A stretch of 64,000 bases of DNA from Panulirus ornatus (taxonomy: Eukaryota > Arthropoda > Malacostraca > Decapoda > Palinuridae): positions 26,201,476 to 26,265,475 of the forward strand of contig NC_092235.1 of assembly GCF_036320965.1 (NCBI RefSeq). The letters are read 5' to 3'. Of the stretch, positions 1-11,848 are shown in pieces. Numbering within the stretch: position 1 is the first letter of the stretch; the number at the start of each line of letters is the position of its first letter. Below the pieces are notes generated by a model. It did not search any database. It had not been told where the DNA came from and saw nothing but the letters and a program-made list of their open reading frames with translations. The translations under genes were made by a program, and so were the position numbers.

Positions 1-20
1 GTGACCAGGACTCCTGGGGT

Positions 21-366
21 TAACAGTGAGTGGCCAGCATTAACAGGTTTAACAGCCTTACAAGGATTGATAGGTTTTAAAACTTGAGTCACCAGCATTA
101 ACAGGTTTTAACAGTGAGTGGCCAGCATTAACAGGTTTTAACAGTGAGTGGCCAGGATTAACAGGTTTAACGGTGGGGGACCAGGATTAACAGGTTTAAC
201 GGTGGGGGACCAGGATTAACAGGTTTAACGGTGGGGGACCAGGATTAACAGGTTTAGCGGTGGGGGACCAGGATTAACAGGTTTAACGATGAGGGACCAG
301 CATTAACAGGTTTAACGATGAGGGACCAGCATTAACAGGTTTAACGATGAGGGACCAGGATTAACG
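21..366 (+). repeat. 29-30-bp minisatellite
   Basis: About eleven units of GGACCAGGATTAACAGGTTT. Subtypes with AGTGAGTGGCC, GGTGGGGGACC and GATGAGGGACC occur in three blocks. Confidence 0.88.
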
Positions 367-459
367 TATCTTTTTAAGGTGGACACGTTAGAAATAATGA
401 TTTTAAGAATGAGTGACCGAGACTGTATTATTGATATATTTTAGCAATACTTCTGAGAC

Positions 460-829
460 TCCAACACACATCCTCCCACAGTCTTCCCCTCCAACAACCC
501 GTCCCTCCGACACACATCCTCCAACAACCCGTCCCTCCAACACACATCCTCCCACAGTCTTCTATTCCAACAAGCCGCCTCCAACAACCCGTCCCTCCGA
601 CACACATCCTCCAACAACCCGTCCCTCCAACACACATCCTCCCACAGTCTTCTATTCCAACAAGCCGTCCCTCCAACACACATCTTCCAACAAGCCGTCC
701 CTCCAACACGCATCCTCCCACAGTCTTCTCCTCCAACAAGCCGTCCCTCCAACACACATCCTCCAACAAGCCGTCCCTCCAACACGCATCCTCCAACAGT
801 CTTCCCCTCCAACAAGCCGTTCCTCCACT
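460..829 (+). repeat. 30-bp CCAACACACATCCTCC minisatellite
   Basis: Roughly twelve units of CCGTCCCTCCAACACACATC with a longer-period duplication including CACAGTCTTCTATTCC. The overlapping open frames are artefacts of the period being a multiple of three. Confidence 0.88.
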
Positions 830-1101
830 TAACAAACGAGAGGAAAAAAGTGAAGGTATTCCTACCATTAACTTTCCAGCCAAGTGTATACACCACGTGA
901 AGATTTAATCATAATTCCGGAGATATGAATAAATTAATCCTTAATGAGCCGGTCTCCTTCTTACGTCAAATTAAGGTCAAGATGTGGTTTTTGTTTTCCC
1001 ACGAAAGTCGTTTACTGTATATACTGACCCGGTCGCCGCTGGTGGGTCTTGCGTCTCAGTGTCTCGAGTGCTTGTGTGTGTGTGTGTGTGTCTTGGATGT
1101 A

Positions 1102-1245
1102 CACGACGGTACGGCCCTTGAACACGACGGTACGACCCTTGGGCACGACGGTACGACCCTTGAACACGACGGTACGACCCTTGAACACGACGGTGCGACC
1201 CTTGAACGTTTGATCGTAGACCTGGGTCGTACCTCTGTGCTGAAG
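1102..1245. mobile_element. Foldback element, locus 1
   Basis: Five tandem 21-bp units with core CACGACGGTACGACCC (1102-1206) are followed, after an 18-bp spacer, by one inverted unit GGGTCGTACCTCTGTGCTG. This is an asymmetric foldback with a degenerate centre. Confidence 0.75.
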
Positions 1246-2270
1246 ATGCTAAGTGTCTGTACTCCAAGTCATGACCGAAAGTTGTCATAAGTAAACTTTA
1301 CAACTTATACACGTCAAGTAGTGAAGGGTCTGTTAAGTAGTGATGCTGTGTTAAGTAGTGAAGGTCTGTTAAGTAATGGACGTTGAACTTTACGTTGGTT
1401 TAAGTGTCAGTCAGCTATTATTACGAGACCCCGAACTATGAAACGCTTAAGCGTGTAATTGTCCTCCGTCAGCTTCAAGACGCGCCCCTCCCCCTCCCCC
1501 TCACAACTGGCTGACAGGTTATCCTCCCTCCTCCCCTCCCTTCCACCTCCTACAGATTTAACCCCCCCTCCTCCTCCTCCTCCTCCTCCTCCTCCTCCTC
1601 CTCCCCATGGCTTCGTATGGGGGAGGAGAAGAAGGAGAGGAGAGTTGGGGAGCCAGAGGCACCAAAGGATGCCGATGTTTATGGTGGTCTGTCTGGCTCG
1701 AAGATACGACCGACTCCCCCCCCCCCCCTCCACACACCCCACCTCCCCTCCCCTCCCCTCCCTCCTTAACCCGTCAGCTCGTCACACCTGACGAGCTGCT
1801 GACGCCCGCCCCTCCCACCCTCCTACCCCCGTTCGCCCTCCCAGCCTGGAGTCGTCAGCCCGCCTTGGCTGACGGCGGCGTCTCGTGTGTGTTTCACGTC
1901 TGCCCCGGTGATCCTGACGCCGTCAGCCGCCGTCAGGAGGAGGGGGGGGTGGTGGAGCTGTTGACCTGACGGCGATGGTCCGTGGTGGTTGCCGGGGGTC
2001 GTTATGGGTCGTGACCTTTGTACGACCTGCCATTGAGAGAGAGAGGGGGGGGGAGGGAGTTAACAATCTAAACAGGCCGTTGTTAAACTGTCACAAGAAC
2101 TCAACCCGCACTGTGGGGGGCCCCCCTCCATATACCTTACCCCCCCATCCTCCCGTCTTTTGAGAATCTCGCGCTTCAAAAAAAGAAAAGGAACAAAGAT
2201 GGCGGGAAACGTGTCTCTTGTGGACGTCGGTCTTTTGTCGTACGTCCCATTTTGACGCGTAGATGGTAAA
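1246..2270. other. Pyrimidine-rich non-coding stretch with (CTC)12
   Basis: The stretch holds a short degenerate TTAAGTAGTGAAGGTCTG repeat (1312-1376), a (CTC)12 tract (1568-1605), C runs and scattered GTCAGC words. I see no gene. Confidence 0.6.
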
Positions 2271-2353
2271 AGTGTGTGTGTGTGTGTGTGTGTTGGGAAG
2301 GGGGGGAGGAGACACTAGTATAATTGGCGAGGATCTTCTGACGTTGTGGTCTG

Positions 2354-2652
2354 GTTGAGGAGGGGGTTGAGGTGGGGGTTGAGGGGAGGGGGTTGAGGTG
2401 GGGGTTGAGGAGGGGGTTGAGGAGGGGGTTGAGGTGGGGGTTGAGGGGAGGGGGTTGAGGTGGGGGTTGAGGAGGGGGTTGAAGAGGGGGTTGAGGGGAG
2501 GGGTTGAGGAGGGGGTTGAGAGGTGGGGGTTGAGGGGAGGGGTTGAGGTGGGGGTTGAGGAGGGGGTTGAGGTGGGGGTTGAGGAGGGGGTTGAGGTGGG
2601 GGTTGAGGAGGGGGTTGAGGGAGGGGTTGAGGTGGGGGTTGAAGAGGGGGTG
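2354..2652 (+). repeat. 12-bp G-rich minisatellite GAGGTGGGGGTT
   Basis: About 25 units of GAGGAGGGGGTT or GAGGTGGGGGTT. The plus strand has dense runs of four or five G (quadruplex-prone). A (GT)11 tract is at 2272-2293. Confidence 0.88.
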
Positions 2653-2654
2653 AA

Positions 2655-3600
2655 TCCTTTACAGGGGGCGGACAATGTGTCTGTTGGAGACGAGGTTTCC
2701 CTGCGGCCCGTGATGATGGTGATGGTGGAGGTGAGGAGGAGGAAGGAGGAGGACGCGTCTTTGAGACGTGTTTTTGTGAGCTGTTACGCCACTTGAGTAA
2801 TGGTTGAGGTGAGGGGGGGGGGTGAGAGCGTTCAAGGGCGGGGTTCCGGATCATGCCGGTAATAACAGTCCCGTTGATCACTTAATCCTCCTCTTGGACA
2901 CACAGGCCCCAAACTGTCCTCCTCCTCCCCCCCCCCACCCCACCCCTCCCCCTCCCCTCCTCCTCTTCCCCTTCTATCGGGTTGCCGCTGTCCTTGGGGG
3001 GGGGGGGGGGGTGTGAACAAGGCGGACCGGCCGGGGTAGTTAGGTAGTTTGAGTGTACGTCCGTCATGACTGTCGCGGGCAGTGGTCAACCCTCCCTCAC
3101 CCCGCTGTGTCTGACAATCAACTTACAACTGGTTGTTCACCTCACTCGTCCTTAGCTTATAACTGGTTGTTCACCTCACTCGTCACTGTCCTAACTACCT
3201 TAAACTCGTCAAGGGTGCCGGGTACCCCCTCCCCTCCCCTCTCTCTTGTAAGGCCTGAGAGGGTGTCAGCATCAACCCCTCTCTCCTCCCCCCCCCTTCC
3301 CCCTCCTCCACCTCCGTGGGAAAAAAATCACGTCAGCTACCCCCTACCTCCCCTCCCCCATTCCCCCCATTTCTAAAGGCTGACAGGGGGTGGAGGGGTA
3401 ATTTCTAGGAGGTGATTAGATGGTTGGTAGTTTGAGACCCTATTTTCCTCCTCGGGTCTGTATATGTTTCACTTTTTTTTCTTATTGATTCTTTTGACAA
3501 GTGATAATGAATGTAGCGATATCAGCCAGCGTCAGCCAGCGTCAGCTGCCGCTCAACATCTACTCATCCGAGATAAGATCTTGTAATTATAACTGTCAGG
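2655..3600. other. Non-coding stretch, C/G-run rich
   Basis: Contains a G14 run (2998-3011), C runs and a roughly 37-bp direct duplication with AACTGGTTGTTCACCTCACT at 3127-3183. No gene recognised. Confidence 0.5.
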
Positions 3601-3609
3601 GTACACTGC

Positions 3610-4212
3610 TCACCCCGCCCTCCGCTCCATCACATCCCTGCGCCCCATCACAGCCTTGCGCCCCATCACAACCCTGCACTCCATCACAACCCTGCACCCC
3701 ATCACAACCCTGCACCCCATCACATCCCTGCGCCCCATCACAGCCTTGCACCCCATCACAACCCTGCACCCCATCACAGCCCTGCGCCCCATCACAGCCT
3801 TGCACCCCATCACAACCCTGCACCCCATCACAACCCTGCACCCCATCACATCCCTGCACCCCATCACAACCCTGCACCCCATCACAGCCCTGCACCCCAT
3901 CACAACCCTGCACCCCATCACAACCCTGCACCCCATCACAACCCTGCGCCCCATCACAGCCCTGCACCCCATCACAACCCTGCACCCCATCACAACCCTG
4001 CACCCCATCACATCCCTGCACCCCATCACAACCCTGCACCCCATCACAGCCTTGCGCCCCATCACAACCCTGCACCCCATCACATCCCTGCACCCCATCA
4101 CATCCCTGCACCCCATCACAACCCTGCGCCCCATCACATCCCTGCACCCCATCACATCCCTGCACCCCATCACATCCTGCACCCCATCACATCCCTGCAC
4201 CCCATCACAGCC
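3610..4212 (+). repeat. 18-bp CCCTGCACCCCATCACAA minisatellite, about 33 units
   Basis: Near-perfect units with A/G variants at two positions. It is open in four frames only because 18 is divisible by three; the peptides (CTPSQP, LHPITT) have no independent support. Confidence 0.92.
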
Positions 4213-4444
4213 CCTCATCCTCTACCTGCGTCACAACCCCAGGGTCAGGGCAGGGGATGGGGGATGATGTCAGCAGGCGACATTCCTGACGGTGTGGTCA
4301 GCTGACGAGTGTGTCAGGAGGGCCGAGTTCTGGGCGCCTCTTGTCAGCCATTTGTTCTGGGAAGGTGATCAGCCGTCAGCCTCGCTCTTGTGTCTCCCTC
4401 TATTGTATGGTCCCTGACCTCCCTCCCTCCCTCCCTCCCACAGG

Positions 4445-4448
<4 letters not shown>

Positions 4449-4507
<59 letters not shown>

Positions 4508-4565
4508 CTCTCTTACCCTCCTACATAGGAGTAGCGCCGCGGCCCATTCACTGTCCCCCTCATTA

Positions 4566-4609
<44 letters not shown>

Positions 4610-4715
4610 GTGTATGTATCGTGGTGGATGAATGGCTGTGAGACACGTACTCTCATGGCTTGACCTACCCCGGATAGAATGTATACCCACTCCACTCCAC
4701 TCCACTCCACTCCAC
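4449..4715 (+). repeat. (CA)29, (CAT)14 and (CCACT)6 tracts
   Basis: (CA) spans 4449-4506, (CAT) 4567-4608 and (CCACT) 4688-4715. The surrounding sequence is unique and non-coding. Confidence 0.92.
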
Positions 4716-5079
4716 AAGGTAACAAGAGGAGGAGGGTGGAGAGGGAATGACATTTGGGTCATATTGTATCATGGGTCTTGAAGAGGACTACTCACTGATA
4801 GACTCATGTCCTTAATTGTTTATACGAGAAATGGTATGTGTTGATGGTCTTTGCTTTGACTGGGGGGTGCGTGGTGGGCTGGGTGGGTGGGGAGGGGTTG
4901 GTCTAGGATAGAGAGAGGAGGAGGGGGGTGTGGGGGGGAGGGTCATCCCATTGTAAACGTCAGAGAGAGTCGTTACGCCGGCGCTAACAGCCTGGCTAAT
5001 TGGTTGACGAGATTATTACAGTGACGGGGTGTATACAGGCCAGACGGCCGTGGAGAATGTGGGCCTCCCGCCCGCCCCT

Positions 5080-5400
5080 CTCCCTGACTGTGGCCCACCC
5101 ACTCTGGGGAGAAGACCTCTCTCTCTCTCTCTCTCTCTCTCTGGGGAGGGCGTCCAGTTACGGGGTCTGACTCTGGGGAGGGTACCCGCGGGTCTCTATC
5201 GCTCGGGAGGATACCTGGCCACGGGCCTGCGTCACTCTGGGGTGGATACCTTGCTACCGGTGTCTCTGGGGTGATACCCTGCTACCGGTGTCTCTGGGGT
5301 GATACCTTGCTACCGGTGTCTCTGGGGAAGGTACCTGGCCATGGGTCTCAGTCTGTTTGGGGAGGATACCTTGCCATGGGTCTGTGTACCTGTGTTTAGG
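5080..5400 (+). repeat. Degenerate ~28-bp CTCTGGGGTGATACC repeat
   Basis: About eight units of TCTCTGGGGTGATACCTTGC plus TACCGGTG; the middle three are nearly identical. (CT)13 lies within at 5117-5142. Confidence 0.8.
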
Positions 5401-5848
5401 GGGAAGCTAATGATCACGCTGTCTCCCCAGAGTCCTTTAGTCAGGCTCCCCAGCTCACTCCTCCTCCTCATCTCCCCATAACCATAGTCCCCCCCCCCCC
5501 ACACGGGCCTCCCACATGTTTACAAGAAGGGGAGAGCCCCTGCTGGGGAGATGTGGTCGGGGGGGAGGGGAGAAGGGGAGTGTCCTGCTGATACAGAAGT
5601 AGTTTTTTTCAAGGAAAACTACATAGTCAAGATGGAGAAAGCATTTCAGTGTGATATTACAGGAGGGGAGGACATGTCTGGGAGTAGGACAGTCATGTGA
5701 GCACACCACAGGTGGGAGCCATAGTGTTACTAGCCATCAATACATCTTGGATGTTGTCTCCACCACTCGTACCAGCAGTCCGCCATGTTGCGTGCAAGCA
5801 CGCGTGCGGCACCGCCTGTACGTTTGAAGCTGCCACGTTGCGTGCATA

Positions 5849-5873
5849 GTGTGTGTTGGTGTGTGTGTGTGTG

Positions 5874-5919
<46 letters not shown>
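5849..5919 (+). repeat. (GT)n microsatellite
   Basis: An interrupted (GT)n tract of about 70 bp. Upstream, TTGCGTGCA words recur at 5786 and 5835. Confidence 0.9.
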
Positions 5920-5924
<5 letters not shown>

Positions 5925-6219
5925 CGGTGTCCAACACTTTTTTAGAATAAAAACATAAAAATCACCCGTGTTCTGTGCATGTTCATGTGTGTTGTGGCGT
6001 GGGGGGGGGGGGGTTGTGTGCACTCAACGACGAGTAATTCGACTTGCGTGCGTGCGCTCGCGGGTGGCCTGCTTGCGTGCAGGGGGCCCATCGTGTGAGT
6101 CAGGCAGGCTCGTGTGCGCGCGAGCAAGCTCACCTCGGTATGCAAATGGTCCGTCGTTATGTATTCATTGCTTCCACATAAACACGGCGCAGGGGACCCA
6201 CGTGGGCGGCTGTCTTCCC

Positions 6220-6950
6220 AAGGCTGGAGGAACACATGGGTATTGACCAAGGCAACACCAGGCAAGTGTTGTAACCTAACCAAGGCAGGAACACCTGGGT
6301 ATTGACCAAGGCATCACCAGGCAAGTGTTCTAACCTAACCAAGGCAGGAACACCTGGGTATTGACTAAGGCAACACCAGGCAAGTGTTCTAACCTAACCA
6401 AGGCAGGAACACCTGGGTATTGACCAAGGCAACACCAGGCAAGTGTTCTAACCTAACCAAGGCAGGAACACCTGGGTATTGACCAAGGCAACACCAGGCA
6501 AGTGTAGTAACCTAACCTAACCTAACCTAACCAAGGCAGGAACACATGGGTATTGACCAAGGCAACACCAGGCAAGTGTAGTAACCTAACCTAACCTAAC
6601 CTAACCAAGGCAGGAACACCTGGGTATTGACCAAGGCAACACCAGGCAAGTGTTATAACCTAACCTAACCTAACCTAACCAAGGCAGGAACACCTGGGTA
6701 TTGACCAAGGCAACACCAGGCAAGTGTTGTAACCTAACCTAACCTAACCAAGGCAGGAACACCTGGGTATTGACCAAGGCTACACCAGGCAAGTGTTCTA
6801 ACCTAACCAAGGCAGGAACACCTGGGTATTGACCAAGGCTACACCAGGCAAGTGTTCTAACCTAACCAAGGCAGGAGGAACACCTGGGTATTGACCAAGG
6901 CTACACCAGGCAAGTGTTCTAACCTAACCAAGGTAGCAGAACGCAAGTGT
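6220..6950 (+). repeat. 59-bp minisatellite containing telomere-like (CCTAA)n
   Basis: Eleven units of AAGGCAGGAACACCTGGGTA, TTGACCAAGGCAACACCAGG and CAAGTGTTCTAACCTAACC. The TAACC pentamer count changes between units: two in most, five in three consecutive units and four in the next. Unit length steps accordingly (59, 74, 69 bp). CCTAA is the complement of the arthropod telomere repeat TTAGG. Confidence 0.9.
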
Positions 6951-7932
6951 TCTCAAACCTCAAACTCAGCTTGCACTCAGGGTTGTAATGTTAGAAAACG
7001 CCCTCAACGTTGCTCTTGGAAATCACCCTCAAGAAAAAACGAAGAAAGACAGTAGAGAAAACGAGACGTATTACCGCTTGCGGGTATTCTGTCCCTTTCG
7101 CTTCGTTTTTCGTCGGGCGACCAAAGCGTGGCCTTCGTCACTGCCTCCTCGAATGCTTAAGCGTCAGAATTTATGGCTGTGTGACTCCTCATAATGAGCC
7201 AATTTCTAGGCGACCATAAAAGTGGCAGGAGAGGTTGAGTTGTGCACCCACAGGCGCTCTCCTGCTCCTCCTCCGCCGCCGCCGCCTTGTGCCCCTCCGC
7301 TCAGAAAACTAGACCCTCAAGACGACCCCCCCCCCACCCCAACGCCTTAACGACAAAACTACGTAGTCCCCACCACCACCACCTCCACCTCCTCCTCCTC
7401 CTCCTCCCGGAGATTGCGAAACGCCTCAGATGTCCCCCCCCCCCCCCCGTCCAGAGGGGGGGGGGACCTGATGTCTAAAAACAATCGTCTTACGTCTGCT
7501 TAAATTAGGCTCCCAGACAAGAAGGCAAACTCGCCCACAATCCCTCCTTTCTACACGTACTTTAAGTCTCCAATGACCCCTTAAGAACCCTCTGAAATTG
7601 GTCTGCCAATAATACTATACAAGTGGAGATATTAATTTTTTTTTTTTTACTGTGAATCATGTAAGACGATTATTTTACGGTATAAGACTAGAAATTTTTC
7701 CTTGAGTCTCCCATTACCTTTATATACTTCCAGTACAAGTGTGTGTGCTACTGATCTCGACCACCATCAGCATGACCCAGTAGGCTGTTTGGTGCTGGCG
7801 TTCCTTAGTATTGCACTGTGTTCACATATATCACCATCGTTAATTGTGTCCTTATGTTATATCGTCAACTCGGGTTAATGTTTACCTAACTGAAGCACAG
7901 ATGTTAAAATTTCTTGGTAATTGTCACCTTTA

Positions 7933-7933
<1 letters not shown>
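6951..7933. other. Non-coding, unique sequence
   Basis: No recognisable gene. A C-rich patch with (CCG)4 and (CTC)6 occupies 7265-7460; the rest is AT-rich intronic sequence. Confidence 0.5.

Positions 7934-7997
<64 letters not shown>
7934..7997. repeat. (TA)32 microsatellite
   Basis: Uninterrupted AT dinucleotide tract. Confidence 0.95.
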
Positions 7998-7998
<1 letters not shown>

Positions 7999-9156
7999 CG
8001 TTGTCTGGAGTCGTTATAATGGTTAGAACATCAGTTGGCAACACGCGTTCCTCAGGCCACCGCGACCCCGTGGTTGGTCACTTGCACGAGGCCGGCCAGC
8101 CAATCAGGGCGTGACACATCGATCGTTAAGGTTACTGACACTTCGTAGTTTCCGAAAATACGAACGTTCGACTGGTGTCGCATCGATGACGTAATGCGTG
8201 GGCATTACTAATGTTGACGTGGTGTTATATGGCATGGGCATTGTTACGTTATGGTGACGTAATGATGATGACGTATGTTGTCACGTGACGATAGGTCATA
8301 TGTCGCCATGTCGATGATGGAAATTATAGTTACCATGGTCGTGAATATTATTTTATCATAATTATGTAATTCATTTCGTAGTTTAAGTTGATGGTCCTAA
8401 ACTAACTCTGTAACCCAATAGTGTGTACAACTTGAAGCTTATAACTTAACTTGACATTTAAAAAAATTAGCTGAAAAAAGCCATTTAATTTTCCTGATTT
8501 AAAATTGGCTGAAAAAAAAAGCCAAAAAAAAAGTTCCAGGTATTTTCAGGCAATATTTTTTTTCAGAATTGGACTACGGCAGATTTTTTTTCTATATATA
8601 TAAAATTATTTGTGTGAGACAGCTAATAATTATGTTAAACGTAATTATAACAAAGTTTGATTATAAAAGTTAATATCCCAAAGCATCAACATTCTGACCC
8701 AGGAATTGTATTGAGTCAAAATAATATGACATGGTGATATTTTTTTCCTTCAACCAAATCTCTTTTTTGATGAATAATGCGTAAAGAAAAAAGAGAAAAT
8801 AATGCTCTGGGTACATTTCATACCATAAAAATTTTTGCTTTGAATTTAGTGAAAAATATAATTAAAGGTTAGACTTCTGTACCTCAGTTACATAACCTAG
8901 AAATGATTAATGATGCTTCGTCCGTACGTCTGTGCGTCCGTACGTCCGTCCGCCCTTCCATACGTCCGTCCGTACGTCCGTCCGTGAGCGGTTCATTACG
9001 TGAGACAGAGGACGACGATGGTTCTTACCTCCACGTTGGTCGCGTTACCATGTGTGTCACGGTGACGTAAGTAACATGTCACAATGATGATGGCGTAACG
9101 TGGGTTAGAAAGACTGACCAGAAACATGTCAGGTAGAGAGAGAGGGGCAGACATAC
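7998..9156. other. AT-rich intronic sequence with TGACGTAA words and CGTCCGTA repeat
   Basis: TGACGTAA or TGACGTAT occurs at 8187, 8254, 8269 and 9063. A short (CGTCCGTA)n stretch lies at about 8920-8985. No gene seen. Confidence 0.5.
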
Positions 9157-9328
<172 letters not shown>

Positions 9329-9635
9329 CATATCACATGGCACGTGAAACATTTAAAAGAATAAACTGATTTTATTTTTGTTACCTGTATCGTAAGTTAG
9401 TGATCTGTTCTTATTAAATTAGTTACCAGTAAAAAAAGAGAAAGAAAATTATTCCACATTTGCAATCTGGAGTTACGAAGAACTTACGACGTATCAGATG
9501 TCAGCGCGTCTCACGAGGACGTAACATTAGCATGACGTAGCCAGGAACACGAACCGTTTAAATCAGGAAAGAAACCAGGTTACGTAATGAGGCAAAATAC
9601 GTCGTTATTTCCGACACATGACACGTCAGGAAATA

Positions 9636-9636
<1 letters not shown>

Positions 9637-9669
<33 letters not shown>
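9637..9669. repeat. (CA)16 microsatellite
   Basis: Pure tract inside unique intronic sequence. Confidence 0.93.
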
Positions 9670-9672
<3 letters not shown>

Positions 9673-10095
9673 AAAAAAATATCGGAAATGATAGTCCATG
9701 TTATCGGCTAAGAACACGCCACCCCCAGAGAAATCGGGAAGAGGGGAAAAAACGATGGTAAATAGAGACATCTGGGGAGTGACGTGCGAGGTAGCCTGGT
9801 CAGCCATTACCCGGCCTGGGCGGGCGAATTGGTCATTAGAGTCGTAACGATCAGATGTTTTTCATCTCCCACCCAAACTACCATGACGCTCTGTAATCAT
9901 GAAAGTGGGAAAAAAAATATTGCCCACCTTGAGGTACGACTTTAAACGCCAGTCGTAATTGATGCGCGTTTTTTTTTTTATCATTATTATTATTATTTAA
10001 ACGTTTTTTTTTCACAAAAAGCTGAGGTTGTAATGTTATATTTAGTTACGATATTTACGTACACCACTTGATGGTCTGACACGTAGGTAGGACTC

Positions 10096-10243
10096 TGCCC
10101 ACACACCCCCACACCCCGCCCACACACCCCCACACCCCACCCACACACCCCCACACCCCGCCCACACACCCCCACACCCCACCCACACACCCCCACACCC
10201 CGCCCACACATACCCACACCCCACCCACACACCCCCACACCCC
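10096..10243 (+). repeat. 21-bp C-rich minisatellite
   Basis: Seven units of GCCCACACACCCCCACACC plus CC, alternating ACCC and GCCC variants, giving a 42-bp higher-order period. Confidence 0.9.
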
Positions 10244-10365
10244 GGGAGGAAGCAACTCTTTAATAAAAGAATGAGAAAAAGAAAAAACTCGGCATTATGA
10301 CACACTCTTACGGACAGTCTCCACGTCCCAAGGTTCCTCCCGCGCTTCCTGAGTGGGTCGACGCA

Positions 10366-10414
<49 letters not shown>

Positions 10415-10457
10415 TCACTCACTCACTCACTCACTCACTCACTCACTCACTCACTCA

Positions 10458-10522
<65 letters not shown>

Positions 10523-10545
10523 TCACTCACTCACTCACTCACTCA

Positions 10546-10606
<61 letters not shown>

Positions 10607-10687
10607 TCACTCACTCACACTCACACATACACTCACTAACTCACTCACTCACTCACACACACACACACACACACAGTCACACATACA

Positions 10688-10752
<65 letters not shown>
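10366..10752 (+). repeat. Compound (CA)n/(CTCA)n/(TC)n tract
   Basis: Alternating blocks of (CA)n and (CTCA)n (three large cycles to 10675) end in (TC)31 at 10690-10752. Block boundaries suggest repeated segmental duplication of a CA-CTCA junction. Confidence 0.95.
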
Positions 10753-10754
<2 letters not shown>

Positions 10755-10852
10755 GTCACCCACCATATCACAAGGGCGGCGTCAGTGTGGTTCATCGTGA
10801 CGTCACGTGTCACCAGCACGTCATCATGACCTACAGACGAAGCGTATACCCT

Positions 10853-11110
10853 CCCTCCCTCCCTCCCTCCCCCACCCTCCAATGTATATCGTATGTATAC
10901 GCTAATGTATCATCTATGTATCACCCGCTGTAGTACCAGTGGTGTACGCTAATGTATCATCTATGTATCACCCGCTGCTTTATCATGTGTCATCACTACA
11001 ACCTGAGCGTGGACAGGTTATCGAAGCCACGTATCGCCGAACCCTCTACCATGTAGCGCCGATGCCTCAGCTCCATGTAGCGCGGGTCCCCACCCCATGT
11101 ATCACCGGTG
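10853..11110 (+). repeat. (CCCT)5 and ATGTATCACC repeats
   Basis: TACGCTAATGTATCATCTAT is directly duplicated (10898 and 10946, 48 bp apart). Degenerate CCATGTATCACCG units follow to 11110. Confidence 0.75.
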
Positions 11111-11237
11111 TCAGGCGGGTCCCCCCCCCGGGGGGTGAGGGGCGGGGGAGACAAGAGGGGAGAGGCAATTGTTTGTGACTTTAACATACAAACATTTGTT
11201 CAGAAGCGACGGCCCGCGCTCTCCTGTGATGGGTGGT

Positions 11238-11848
11238 GTCTGCTGGCCCAGTGGGGGTCTGTTGGGGCTGGTGGGGCTCTGTTGGGGCTCGTGGGGTTCT
11301 GTTGGGGCTCGTGGGGGTCTGTTGGGGCTCGTGGGGTTCTGTTGGGGCTGGTGGGGCTCTGTTGGGGCTGGTGGGGTTCTGTTGGGGCTGGTGGGGTTCT
11401 GTTGGGGCTGGTGGGGCTCTGTTGGGGCTGGTGGGGTTCTGTTGGGGCTGGTGGGGCTCTGTTGGGGTTCTGTTGGGGCTGGTGGGGGTCTGTTGGGGCT
11501 CGTGGGGTTCTGTTGGGGCTGGTGGGGGTCTGTTGGGGCTGGTAGGGAGTGTTAGGATGATGGGGGGTCTGTTGGGGCTCGTGGGGTTCTGTTGGGGCTG
11601 GTGGGGGTCTGTTGGGGCTGGTAGGGAGTGTTAGGGATGATGGGGAGTGTTGGGGTTGGTGGGGAAGTGTTGGGGTTGGTGGGGAAGTGTTGGGGTTGGT
11701 GGAGGAGTGTTCTGGTTGTTGGAGGGGAGTGTCGGTGTTGGTGGAGGAGTGTTGGGGTTGGTGGAGGAGTGTTGGGGTTGGTGGAGGAGTGTTGGGGTTG
11801 GTGGAGGAGTGTTGGGGTTGGTGGAGGAGTGTTGGGGTTGGTGGTGGT
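11238..11848 (+). repeat. 20-bp G-rich minisatellite in two sub-arrays
   Basis: Units GTTGGGGCTGGTGGGGTTCT (to about 11640) switch to GTTGGGGTTGGTGGAGGAGT (to 11848). Because 20 is not a multiple of three, all frames cycle through the same peptide. The plus strand is quadruplex-prone. Confidence 0.92.

Noticed and set aside
3501..4289. 262-codon open frame of CTPSQP repeats and the equally long frames in other phases and strand
   Set aside because: Produced by an 18-bp minisatellite that is open in several frames; no start context, splice signal or non-repeat domain.
10297..10829. Long Thr-His and Ser-Leu repeat frames
   Set aside because: Translation of (CA), (CTCA) and (TC) microsatellites.
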